NCBI RefSeq assembly: GCF_015351235.1
Contig: NZ_JADKSJ010000003.1
Coordinates: 1-64,000, forward strand
Direction of reading: 5' to 3'
Origin: Plantibacter sp. VKM Ac-2880
GTDB taxonomy: Bacteria > Actinomycetota > Actinomycetes > Actinomycetales > Microbacteriaceae
Length of the DNA: 64,000 nucleotides
The notes beneath the pieces were generated by a model. It ran no database searches. It saw only the letters and a list, made by a program, of their open reading frames with translations, and was not told the DNA's origin. A program made the position numbers and the translations under genes. Shown piece after piece: positions 14,123 to 22,446 of the stretch (positions are counted from its first letter, which is position 1; the number at the start of each line of letters is the position of its first letter).

Positions 14123-16146
14123 GATCCGTTGGGTCGGGCGATGCGGGCGAGCTCGTTGCGTAGCGGCGACGGGCGGGCGGGTGCTGGTCGGCGGGGCGGC
14201 AGGGAGGAGATGTCGTGGACGACCTCGTTCCGTTCAGCCTGGCGTTCGATGTGTCCGTGACCTTCGGCGTCGACGATGATGCGCCGGCCGAAGGGCTGTG
14301 AGGCGGGAGCGTCGCCGATGATGTCGATCGGCTGCCGGCCGGCGGGCTCCTCGACGGACGAACGCTGAGCGATGTGACGCTGCAGGATCGTCTGACCCGC
14401 CATCGTGGTCGCTCGGAGCGCAACGGAACTGGTGCCACCGGTCGCTGCCGCAGTTGCGAGCTCGGTGGCCGCGAGCGCCGCGCCGAGCATCTTCGATCCG
14501 GTGCGGCCTCCGGCAGGGCGTGCCCCGTTGCCTCCGGTGGGTGCGTCCGAGGGGGAGCCTGCTTCCAGCGCTGCGGGACTGGTGTTGTCGCGAGTGGCGT
14601 GCATGTAGCCGGCGTCGGCGGTGGGAGCTGGTTGCTTGGCTCGTGGGGCAGCCGGTGCGAGTTGGCGGTCAGCAGTGGGCTTGCGGCTGCTGCGCAGCGC
14701 GCTAGCGACGTAGTGTTCGCCGACGCGCATGGCGGAGGAGAGGACCGGTGAGGGGCCGGCGCCGAGCTTGGCGTTGCCGAGGCCGATCTTGGAGAGACGT
14801 TCGGCGAGGGTCTCGCCGGCCTTCTTAGCCCGGTGCCGCGCGACGATGAGTGAGACGAGGAAGACGGTGTTGAAGAGGTTCACGATCATCATCTGGGATG
14901 CGAGGTTGAGGCCAGCATCGAAGGAGAGCAGGTAGATCAAGAGCCGCAGGTAGACGGCGAGTGCGACGACGGTCGCCGCGAGCGTGAACGCGCCGATGTA
15001 CGTGCCGAAGACGGACTTCCAGAGGGCAGCGCGGCCGAGAGCGGGGAGGACGGCGACCTGGACAGCGACCATCGACTTCATGGCCTGCCAGAGGGTGTAC
15101 AGGATCGCTGCGAAGAGGAAGAGCGCGAGACCGATGCCGAGGATGAGCAGGGACAGCGTGCCCATGCTCATGCTGCCGGCGGTGATGACCTGGTGCACGC
15201 CGGGGTGCTGGACGTGGTCTTTGGCCGCCGGGTCGCAGTCACCGACCCTGTCACGGACCTCGGTGCTGTCGAGGTCGTAGGGCTTGGCGAGCGCCATGGT
15301 GTCGGTGAAGACGGCCTCGCAGTCGCCGGTGAGGGGCTTACCGAAGACGACGATCTGGGCGCCCTGACGGACGAAGAGGTCGACGAGTTGTCCGGTGATC
15401 GCGGTGGTGATGACGTTCTGTGCATCTGCCGGCCGGACGGCGGTCTGGCCGATCTGATCGTCGTCGGACACGATGCTGGCGGCGAGGTTCGCGCCGTACG
15501 TCTGGCTGACCTCGAGGGCACCACCTGGCCCGGTGATAGTGGCGACCGGGTTGGCCAAGAGCCCGCCGGCGAGGACGGCGCAGACTACCGAGACGGCGAT
15601 CTCGGCGCCGCCCGTGGCGTACCGGCCGCGCATCAACATGATGCCGGCTGCCAGGGCCGTGACCATCAGCGCGAACGGGATCCAGTTCAGTTCCCCGAGG
15701 AAGGTCTGGAGGAGCGTCGCGATGCTGTTGAGAGGTGTCGCGAGCCAGCTCACCCACTCGAAGCCAAGGAGCCACTGGAACAGCCAGAGGACCCAGGAGA
15801 TCACAACCACGCTCGGGATCCAGGCGAAGTCGATCGCAAACCCGACGACGCCCTTGTCCCACCGGGGCGGGAACTGTCCCTGGCCACGGTCGAGCGGCAG
15901 CGTGATGTAGTGCGTGAGCGAGACGCCGGCGGAGTCCGTGATCGGGGTCGGCGGCAGGAGCGGGAACTCTGCAGTCTCCGTGCCATCTGCGGCATGGGCC
16001 GGAGGTGCGAGAGCGATGCAGGCGATGAGGTAGCCCACCGTCACGATCAGCGCTGCAGTCAGGCGGGGATGGAGGATGCACCACAGGTGGAGCCTGCGGG
16101 CACGGTTCTGGAGATCGCGGATGGCCGTCGCGTAGGTGTGGATCAT
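14119..16146 (-). CDS. VirB6/TrbL-like polytopic channel protein
   Basis: The 675-residue product has a signal-like N-terminal helix (about residues 27-52, ending APPAHA). Several membrane helices follow in the 85-480 region, including a long run in LSLLILGIGLALFLFAAIL. A hydrophilic, Ala/Pro-rich cytosolic tail of about 190 residues ends the protein. This layout fits the inner-membrane channel subunit of type IV secretion systems. The gene overlaps VirB4 upstream and the peptidase downstream by 4 bp each. Longer in-frame starts upstream would run into the virB4 gene in another frame, so I chose the ATG at 16146. Confidence 0.75.
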   Translation of the reverse strand: MIHTYATAIRDLQNRARRLHLWCILHPRLTAALIVTVGYLIACIALAPPAHAADGTETAEFPLLPPTPITDSAGVSLTHYITLPLDRGQGQFPPRWDKGVVGFAIDFAWIPSVVVISWVLWLFQWLLGFEWVSWLATPLNSIATLLQTFLGELNWIPFALMVTALAAGIMLMRGRYATGGAEIAVSVVCAVLAGGLLANPVATITGPGGALEVSQTYGANLAASIVSDDDQIGQTAVRPADAQNVITTAITGQLVDLFVRQGAQIVVFGKPLTGDCEAVFTDTMALAKPYDLDSTEVRDRVGDCDPAAKDHVQHPGVHQVITAGSMSMGTLSLLILGIGLALFLFAAILYTLWQAMKSMVAVQVAVLPALGRAALWKSVFGTYIGAFTLAATVVALAVYLRLLIYLLSFDAGLNLASQMMIVNLFNTVFLVSLIVARHRAKKAGETLAERLSKIGLGNAKLGAGPSPVLSSAMRVGEHYVASALRSSRKPTADRQLAPAAPRAKQPAPTADAGYMHATRDNTSPAALEAGSPSDAPTGGNGARPAGGRTGSKMLGAALAATELATAAATGGTSSVALRATTMAGQTILQRHIAQRSSVEEPAGRQPIDIIGDAPASQPFGRRIIVDAEGHGHIERQAERNEVVHDISSLPPRRPAPARPSPLRNELARIARPNGS

Positions 16147-18710
16147 GATGCGGCCCCCTCGAGGTGGAGCGCATGCTCCAGGGTCTGCGGGGTGGTGAGT
16201 GTTGCTTCGCGGCGGTGGGGGCGAAGTGACAGGGTCTTGCGGATCTTGCCCATCCGGCCGCGGGCGTCTCGCATGAGGCCCTCTCCTCGGCGCTCGAGGG
16301 GCACCTTGCCGTCGTTGCCGAGCGGCGAGAGTTCTTTGGTCACGAGGTGCACGAGGTTGTCGTTGTTGGAGAAGCCCTCCTCGAACCATTCGAGGTTGCC
16401 TTTGGCAAGCCCGATGTCGGTTTGGCGCATCAGTACGCGGTTCTTGATCATGCCGCGCAGCTCAGCGGGGCCGAAGTGATGGCAGTCCTGGCCGGCGATG
16501 CACAGCGGAGCGCCGTGCTTGCGGCCGTCGAGGAGGAACACGCTCAGTTCCCTGCAGCCGACGATCGAATCGGTGACGTGCTTGACCTCGTCGATGACGA
16601 GGAGGGCGAGCTCGTCCGGGTTGGCGAAGCACACCTCGCGGGCCAGGCTCATGAGCAGGGCATACATCGCGTGACCGAAGAGCTTCGGGAGGGACATCTC
16701 GGCGTTCATCTTGTCGTTGAGCAGCTCGTGCTCGTCCGGCAGCTCGAGACCGTGGGTGAGAAACACGATCGTGTTGGAGTCGACGTCCAGCGGGGGAAGC
16801 GTGGCGTCGAACAGGACGGCGCCGTACTCCTTGTTCGCGTAGAGACCCATCAGGCCGGCGAGGTTCTTCGCCTCCGCATCCTTCTCGCCGAGGACGCGGA
16901 CATGCTGCAACAGTGCCCCGGCATCGTGGAGACCGTTTGCGACGGCGTACTCGGGTTCGAGGAGTTCGGACAGCATGACGCCGCCCGGCGAGCGCGCGGG
17001 GACACCGAGCAGCGACGAGAGGAGCCCCTGCATGTGGGAAGCGCCGGTGCGCGCACCGAACACCCGAAGTGGGTCGAGCGAGAACGCCGGGTTGACGATG
17101 TCGACGATGGTCGTACGCTCGGGATCCAGCGAGCGCGCGAACTTGCCGTACTCGCGGCTGGCCGTGCGGTCGATGATGACTGCGCGGCCACCGCGGTCGT
17201 GGTTGTCGCCGACGATGCCCTTCAACGCGACAGACTTGCCGGCTCCGGGTTCGGCACAGATCGCTACGGCAGCGGAGATGTCGGAGCGCACCTGGCCGTG
17301 GAGGTCGAGGAACACCGGTCGGTTGGTTCCGCTGGTGATGTTGTCGGCGAAGTAGATCCCCTGGTCGTCGCCGAGCTCGCTGGAGGTGCAGGGGATCAGC
17401 GACGCGAAGTTGCGGCTGGTGGTGATCTCGGTGAACTCGCGGATCACCCGGTCCGTCGGCACGCCGGGGAGCATGCCCCACCACAGTGCCTCTTGGGCGC
17501 CGTAGGGGGATTCGAAGATGAACTCCATCCCCTTGAAGTCCTTCGCGATGAAGTTCGCCTTGCGGCGGGCATCATCAGCGGTCTCGCCGCCCACGGCGAC
17601 GATCAGAGTCGTCTGGATCTCGACTTCCTTCTCGGTCCGGTTCAGCTCGCGTACGTACTCCTGCAGGGTGGCGGCGGAGTCCTCCATCTCGCTCCCGGAT
17701 CCGGTGATGGTCTGGGTGCCGCTGCGCTGCTCGAGCTGATCGGTGATGTTGGCCTCAGCGCGAGCATTCCTGCGCAGCGCGACGGAGGCGCGGACGATGT
17801 TCAGCCGCAGCGCCCAGTCGGCGTCGACGCCGAGCTCGTCCAGGCGTTGCATCCACTCGACTCCGGGAGACTCCCACCCGCCCTTTGGCGTGCCGGCCAG
17901 CGCGAGCATCACCTGGTAGGAGGTGGTGTCCTCCCGCGGGTTGATGACCTTGAGGAACCGCTGCGTGAGCGGGTTGAGCTTCTCCGTGATCCGCTTCGGG
18001 TCGGTCTTGCCGCCCTCGTCGAAGAAGGGGTTGGGGAAGATGGCCCCGTTCGTTCCCTGAGTACGGCGAGCGCCGTCGTGGAACTGGTGGGCGACTCCGC
18101 CGCGGACGCCGGTGGGTGCGGGGGCGCCGTTGTCGAGGGAGAGGCCGCGTTGCATGGCGTGACCGAACATCCAGAGCTGCTCGGAGGCGGTCGCTCGGGT
18201 GGGCTGGAAGGCGGCTGGGATGGCTTCTTCGATGCGGCCGGCGGCTTGGAGGGCGTCTTCGATCTCGCGTTCGGAGGGGCGTCGTGGGCCGAGGGCGAGG
18301 AGGTCGAGGGTGGTGGCCTCGGTGGTGCGTCGGAAGGCTTTGAGCTGTTCGACGACGTTGCCGGAGCGGAGGGGGACGGCGAGCCAGTATTCGCGGGTGC
18401 CGAGGGGCCGCTCGCGGAGAGCGTCGACGGTGAGGAGGGCTTCTTCTGCCCATCCGGTGTGCTCGGTGATGTTGACGCCCTCGAGCATCTTGTTGACGAT
18501 GACTTCGGGTTCGATGTCTGCGGTGAGGCCGAGGATGAGGGCTTCGCCGAGGATCGATTGGAACAGGTCCTGGTGGTGTGCGCGGGACCAGCCGTAGGTC
18601 TTGCCGCCGCCGAAGCCGCGAGCGAGGCCTTGGATGCGCCAGGTGGCCCAGATTGTGCCCTGGCGGGTCCACATGAGGTGCTGGTTCAACGCGAGGATGG
18701 GGACGCGCAT
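16143..18710 (-). CDS. VirB4-family conjugation ATPase
   Basis: The 855-residue product powers assembly or substrate transfer of the type IV secretion system from the cytosolic face. The Walker A motif is EPGAGKSVA (about residue 487) and the Walker B motif LALLVIDEVKH (about residue 702). The N-terminal half matches the usual VirB4 layout, and the size fits the family. It starts at the ATG at 18710, which overlaps the stop of the gene before it (TAATG). It lies between the PrgI/TcpE-like and VirB6-like genes, the standard order in Gram-positive systems. Confidence 0.85.
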   Translation of the reverse strand: MRVPILALNQHLMWTRQGTIWATWRIQGLARGFGGGKTYGWSRAHHQDLFQSILGEALILGLTADIEPEVIVNKMLEGVNITEHTGWAEEALLTVDALRERPLGTREYWLAVPLRSGNVVEQLKAFRRTTEATTLDLLALGPRRPSEREIEDALQAAGRIEEAIPAAFQPTRATASEQLWMFGHAMQRGLSLDNGAPAPTGVRGGVAHQFHDGARRTQGTNGAIFPNPFFDEGGKTDPKRITEKLNPLTQRFLKVINPREDTTSYQVMLALAGTPKGGWESPGVEWMQRLDELGVDADWALRLNIVRASVALRRNARAEANITDQLEQRSGTQTITGSGSEMEDSAATLQEYVRELNRTEKEVEIQTTLIVAVGGETADDARRKANFIAKDFKGMEFIFESPYGAQEALWWGMLPGVPTDRVIREFTEITTSRNFASLIPCTSSELGDDQGIYFADNITSGTNRPVFLDLHGQVRSDISAAVAICAEPGAGKSVALKGIVGDNHDRGGRAVIIDRTASREYGKFARSLDPERTTIVDIVNPAFSLDPLRVFGARTGASHMQGLLSSLLGVPARSPGGVMLSELLEPEYAVANGLHDAGALLQHVRVLGEKDAEAKNLAGLMGLYANKEYGAVLFDATLPPLDVDSNTIVFLTHGLELPDEHELLNDKMNAEMSLPKLFGHAMYALLMSLAREVCFANPDELALLVIDEVKHVTDSIVGCRELSVFLLDGRKHGAPLCIAGQDCHHFGPAELRGMIKNRVLMRQTDIGLAKGNLEWFEEGFSNNDNLVHLVTKELSPLGNDGKVPLERRGEGLMRDARGRMGKIRKTLSLRPHRREATLTTPQTLEHALHLEGAAS

Positions 18711-19336
18711 TAGTTGGCCTCGTCTTTCCGAGCTTGTTCGAGGAGCCGGCTGAGCCCGCTGGAGGGCATCGTGCGGCGGGTGATGGGGATGACGTTGTCC
18801 GGCAGCGGTTCCGAGACAGGTTCTGGTTCCGGCAAGGTCGCCTCTGTTGCTGGCGCCGGGGAGGGCTCCGGTGTCACGTCGACGACGGCGACCGGTGCGA
18901 CCGGTGCGGCCGCGATGGCCGGTGCGGTCGTGGGGGTGTCCATGATGAGGACGCTTCCGCCGACGTAGTGGGGCTTGAGCTCGCGGACGGTGCGGCCTTG
19001 GTAGGTGCCGGTTCGTGAGGCTGAGGCGCCGATTGCGACGTCGAGGGCGATGTTGCCGAGCTGGCGGCGGCTGGCGGGGATCTTGCCTGAGAGCCAGAGT
19101 GCTGCCGCCCCTGTAGTGATGGTGATGACGAGATCGGTGATGATGCTGCCGGTGCTCCATACGGGTCGGATGAACCAGCACAGGGCGATCGCTCCGGTCC
19201 CGACGCCGACCTGCACGAGCGTGTACGGGCCACCCCAGACGCGGCCGCCGTTGGGCAGCTTGCCGAAGAGGATGGGGAACCGGCGGGCGCTGGTGTAGAA
19301 CTTGGCGACGTCGGGGCCGTGAGCGTGCTCGGACAT
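18710..19336 (-). CDS. PrgI/TcpE (VirB3-like) membrane protein
   Basis: The 208-residue product has two membrane helices at about residues 38-58 and 65-85. A short conserved-looking region follows (GKIPASRRQLGN), and then a Pro/Ala/Glu-rich cytosolic tail. Small two-helix proteins directly upstream of VirB4 are the VirB3-like partners (PrgI or TcpE) that dock the ATPase on the membrane. The long acidic Pro-rich tail is more than the family usually has. Assignment rests on topology and gene order. Confidence 0.6.
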   Translation of the reverse strand: MSEHAHGPDVAKFYTSARRFPILFGKLPNGGRVWGGPYTLVQVGVGTGAIALCWFIRPVWSTGSIITDLVITITTGAAALWLSGKIPASRRQLGNIALDVAIGASASRTGTYQGRTVRELKPHYVGGSVLIMDTPTTAPAIAAAPVAPVAVVDVTPEPSPAPATEATLPEPEPVSEPLPDNVIPITRRTMPSSGLSRLLEQARKDEAN

Positions 19337-19339
19337 GGG

Positions 19340-19681
19340 TCAGGCTGTCCAGGTGTTCGCGGGAGCGTCGACGGAGATCCCTGCCTGGAGCTGGCCATTC
19401 ACCTGGTCGGCGAGCCACCCCATGCCGCCGTTGAGAGCGAAGAGCACGATCCCGCCGATGAACAGTGCGCCGATGATGGCGCCGACGCCCAGCTTGCTCT
19501 TGATGGCCGCGGCGAGCAGGAGCACGGTCACGGCCAGGCCGCCGAGGTTCTTGACGAGGTCGCCGAGCTGGTTGGTCTGGTCGTTGGCGGTGTCGATGAT
19601 GCCGGCGCGGGGGATGACCGCGGCGGCGGCCTGGACGTTCGTTGCCAGGTCAGGTGCGGTGAGGACTTCGATGATGGACAT
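19340..19681 (-). CDS. Small two-helix transfer protein (pilin-like or TcpD-like)
   Basis: The 113-residue product has two adjacent hydrophobic helices (about residues 42-60 and 65-85), separated by a short KSKLG loop, and an N-terminal region of about 35 residues. This is the topology of VirB2-type pilins and of TcpD. No clear signal peptide cleavage site is visible. I chose the ATG at 19681, which follows a ribosome site; the longer frame runs into the TcpC-like gene. It sits between the TcpC-like and VirB3-like genes. Confidence 0.6.
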   Translation of the reverse strand: MSIIEVLTAPDLATNVQAAAAVIPRAGIIDTANDQTNQLGDLVKNLGGLAVTVLLLAAAIKSKLGVGAIIGALFIGGIVLFALNGGMGWLADQVNGQLQAGISVDAPANTWTA

Positions 19682-19701
19682 GGTGTTGTTCCTTTCGAGC
19701 G

Positions 19702-20700
19702 TTACGGTGCGGTCGGGGTTGGGGTGGACGTCGGCTCCGGGGTCGGTGCCGTCTTCTTCGCCGAGTCGGAGCTGAGGGCGGGGGAAGTGGCGATGGCAGT
19801 GACTTCCCACCGGCCGCCCCGGGCTTTCAGTTCGATCGCGTAGGTGGCCTGCAGGGACTGCTCGAGCGCGTTGGTGACGGTGACGGTGGTCAACGTGCGC
19901 AGCTCGGTGCCGTCGGCTGGGGTGACGGGTGCTTCCTTGTCGGCGGCGATGTTCGCCGTCGTGATGGACACGTACGGTGCCGGCGTGACCGCGGCGATCG
20001 TCGCCTCGGGGGAGATGTACCGGTCGAGATCTCCGGACCCGGCCAGGTAGGCACCGAGGAACGCCTCGACCGCGGCGCCGGCCGCGTCTGAGACACCGAG
20101 GGTGACGGGGTACGCGTACACCGGCTGTGTCGTCTTGATCGCGGGAGCCGCGATCGGTGCCGGCAGTCCGAGCGGAGTGAAGGTGGTCGCGTTCGCGATG
20201 ACGGCGACCTGGAAGTACCGGCGGGGCCAGTTGCTCGCGTCGACGTTCTCCGGATCCGCAGACGGCTCCTGCACGTTCGCCGACACGACCACGGTGATGA
20301 CGCCGTCGGTGGCGCCAGGGGTGACGGAGGCCACCGCGATGTCACGGTAGGACCACGGGGCGTCGGACAACGACGTCGACGAGAGCTGCACGTACCGGTC
20401 GAGTTCGGTGTGCGCCTTCTGCGACGCACCGAGCCATGCTCCGACGTACCCGACGGCGAAAGCACCAGCATCCTGCTGCGTCGTCGTGAAAGCACCGTCG
20501 TTGCTCGCCGCTGCGGCCTGCGGCCTTGGGTCCGGGAGCAGATTCCCGGCGAACGCGACTGCGCCTGAGGCTGCCCCGACGACGATCAGGCCTGCGACGA
20601 GACGTTGCCGGAGCACGGCCCCCTGCGTCCATCGGGAGGTCAGCGCGACGCCCTGAGGAGCCTCCTCCTCAACGCTGTCCTTCTGCTTGCTCTTCTTCAT
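19702..20700 (-). CDS. TcpC-like (VirB8-type) conjugation protein
   Basis: The 332-residue product has a short basic cytosolic N-terminus and one membrane helix at about residues 34-53. Two extracellular domains of similar size follow (about 70-190 and 205-320), each with the alpha-then-beta pattern of NTF2-like folds. It ends in a Thr/Pro-rich tail. TcpC of pCW3 has this build and forms part of the channel outside the membrane. It overlaps the small first gene by 4 bp and is followed 20 bp later by the pilin-like gene. Confidence 0.75.
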   Translation of the reverse strand: MKKSKQKDSVEEEAPQGVALTSRWTQGAVLRQRLVAGLIVVGAASGAVAFAGNLLPDPRPQAAAASNDGAFTTTQQDAGAFAVGYVGAWLGASQKAHTELDRYVQLSSTSLSDAPWSYRDIAVASVTPGATDGVITVVVSANVQEPSADPENVDASNWPRRYFQVAVIANATTFTPLGLPAPIAAPAIKTTQPVYAYPVTLGVSDAAGAAVEAFLGAYLAGSGDLDRYISPEATIAAVTPAPYVSITTANIAADKEAPVTPADGTELRTLTTVTVTNALEQSLQATYAIELKARGGRWEVTAIATSPALSSDSAKKTAPTPEPTSTPTPTAP

Positions 20701-20963
20701 CGGGTGCCTTCCTTTGTGGTGCCCCAGCTGGACTCGACAAGTCGCGGAAACGTGGCCGCTGCCGAGGCGTACTGCTCGGACTCCAGCCAGCTGAGGAACC
20801 GGCTGCGAGCGTCCTCGTCGAACGGGTGCTGGTACAGCTCCACGGCGTGGAGCTCGGTGCGTTCACGTGCCTGGAGCACGCGTCCCGAGCCGCTCGCGAA
20901 CGCCAGGAAATCGTCATCGATTGCCGGCTGCGTGGACTCGGGTTCGGGGTTCGGGTGCGTCAT
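20697..20963 (-). CDS. Small acidic first gene of the transfer operon
   Basis: The 88-residue product is soluble and helical with many Glu and Asp residues and no cysteine pair or membrane segment. It has a GGGAG ribosome site and starts 45 bases after the regulon promoter element at 21009-21046. It overlaps the TcpC-like gene by 4 bp. I do not recognise it. Its position suggests a regulator or cytosolic accessory of the mating system. Confidence 0.6.
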   Translation of the reverse strand: MTHPNPEPESTQPAIDDDFLAFASGSGRVLQARERTELHAVELYQHPFDEDARSRFLSWLESEQYASAAATFPRLVESSWGTTKEGTR

Positions 20964-21008
20964 GTGGCTCTCCCTTGAAGCGGATTGGGGGGCGAAGAAA
21001 ACGGGTCT

Positions 21009-21046
21009 TACCTACAAGGGGCACACCGGGAGGACGAATTGGGACA
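21009..21046 (-). promoter_or_regulatory. Regulon promoter element, copy b
   Basis: On the minus strand this is TGTCCCA, 25 bp containing GTGTGCCCCTT, then TAGGTA. It would drive the transfer operon that begins at 20963. It lies in the gap shared with the divergent sigma-like gene at 21227. Confidence 0.75.
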
Positions 21047-21226
21047 GCGGATCCCCAACTTTTTTCGACGGTCGCGGATCCCAGTCGGCACAAGGGATCG
21101 GCGAGGGCAGTACACGGCCGCAAACGACGCTCACCGCAGAGCAGGGCGGCTCAGTACACGGTCGAGTACACGCCGCCTGAGGACGGTGATCAGAGGTACC
21201 GCCCACCTCTACGCACCAGGAGCCTC

Positions 21227-21952
21227 ATGTCCATCGAAGCCACCTCCCCGTCGCTGGCCATCACCCTCAACGACGACTGGGCGACGCAGCACGCGAACCG
21301 CGAGCGTCACTACGACAGCCTCGGAACGTTCACCGGTGCGGAGCTCCTGCAGGCCATCGCCACCGCCCGGGGCGAGGAGCAGGACCGACTGCTCTACACG
21401 CTCATCACGCTCGCGCACGACGGCAACCAAGCCGCAGAGCGGGTGCTCCTCCAGGAGCTCATCGCACCGGCCCGCGAGATGGTGCACCGGGTCACCGCGA
21501 TGGACACCTACTCACGGACGGACCGCGTCAACGTCGCGATCGGCGCAGCATGGGAGAGCATCCGCTCCTACCGCCTGCACCGCACCGCCCACGTCCGCGG
21601 CAACCTCACCATGGAGACCCTGCGCCTGCTCGCTCCCCGCCGCCCAGCCGCCGAGACAGCCGCACACACGATCACCGTGTCGAACGAAGACCTCGCCGAG
21701 ATCCTCGGCACCTGGGACCCAGAACCCACACCGGAGATGGAACTCGCGAACCTATTCCAGTGGGCGCGCGACACCGGCATCCTCAACCGCGAAGAGATCG
21801 CCCTGCTCGCTCGCGTCGAGCTCGGCACCGAGAGCAAGCGCGAGATCGCAGCAGACCTCGGAATCGCCTACGACGCGCTCCGCAAGCGCGCACTCCGCAT
21901 CCGCACCAAGCTCGCCCAGGGCGTGCGCACCAATCTCCTCGAGTGCGTCTAG
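21227..21952 (+). CDS. Sigma-70-like regulator
   Basis: The 241-residue product has a region-2-like helical stretch (about residues 65-125, including DRVNVAIGAAWESIRSYR). A spacer follows, then a region-4-like HTH at about 190-235 (ILNREEIALLARVELG, then KREIAADLGIAYDALRKRAL). This is the general layout of small sigma factors. Whether region 2 is functional is unclear. AGGAG at 21218-21222 supports the ATG at 21227. Upstream lie two CAGTACAC words (21108 and 21152) and a third half-site. It is divergent from the transfer operon and adjacent to copy b of the shared promoter element, so it is the best candidate activator of that regulon. Confidence 0.6.
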   Translation: MSIEATSPSLAITLNDDWATQHANRERHYDSLGTFTGAELLQAIATARGEEQDRLLYTLITLAHDGNQAAERVLLQELIAPAREMVHRVTAMDTYSRTDRVNVAIGAAWESIRSYRLHRTAHVRGNLTMETLRLLAPRRPAAETAAHTITVSNEDLAEILGTWDPEPTPEMELANLFQWARDTGILNREEIALLARVELGTESKREIAADLGIAYDALRKRALRIRTKLAQGVRTNLLECV

Positions 21953-22056
21953 AACAGCAACAGCACCCGCCCGCCCTCTGAAGGCGAAGGCTTAGCCCGC
22001 TCGACGGGTTGTGATTATGGGTGTGATTTGCGGTGTATTAACCGTATGCTGTCAGT

Positions 22057-22446
22057 ATGGAGATGATCACACCGACTCCCGGACTCGATGTGTTCCAACG
22101 ATCCATTCGCGACGGAGTCCCACAAATCGTTGACCAGCTCCGTGGCCTGCTGGGCGCCCAGCTCGTCGCCTACCTCGGCAACGTGCAGGAAACCCGTGCC
22201 GTGCGTTTGTGGGCAGAAGGAGCGCGCACGCCATCTACCGCCACCGAGCAACGCCTGCGGCTGGCCCTCCAGGTAGCGGGTGTCTTGACCGAACGAGACC
22301 ACCCGCGCGTGGCTCAGTCGTGGTTCCAGGGCATGAACCCGCAACTCGACGATGAATCGCCCGCTCGTCTCATCCGCACCGGCGAACTCGAGAAAGTCGG
22401 ACCCCGCGTCCTGGCTGCGGCCCGATCATTCGCTGCGGTCGGCTAG
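22057..22446 (+). CDS. MbcA/ParS/Xre-type antitoxin-like protein
   Basis: The 129-residue product has an N-terminal HTH-like half (AVRLWAEGARTPSTATEQR). The C-terminal half (SWFQGMNPQLDDESPARLIRTGELEKV) follows the toxin-binding domain pattern of MbcA/ParS antitoxins. No RES-type toxin gene follows. Instead the TAG stop overlaps the start of tnpB by one base. TATGCT at 22045-22050, exactly 6 bases before the ATG, suggests a leaderless transcript. It may regulate tnpB, or be an orphan picked up by the insertion element. Confidence 0.6.
   Translation: MEMITPTPGLDVFQRSIRDGVPQIVDQLRGLLGAQLVAYLGNVQETRAVRLWAEGARTPSTATEQRLRLALQVAGVLTERDHPRVAQSWFQGMNPQLDDESPARLIRTGELEKVGPRVLAAARSFAAVG

Noticed and set aside
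16347-18713. Plus-strand frame of 788 residues opposite virB4
   Set aside because: It is antisense to a clear ATPase gene with Walker motifs and has biased Val/Gly/Glu content typical of a shadow frame.
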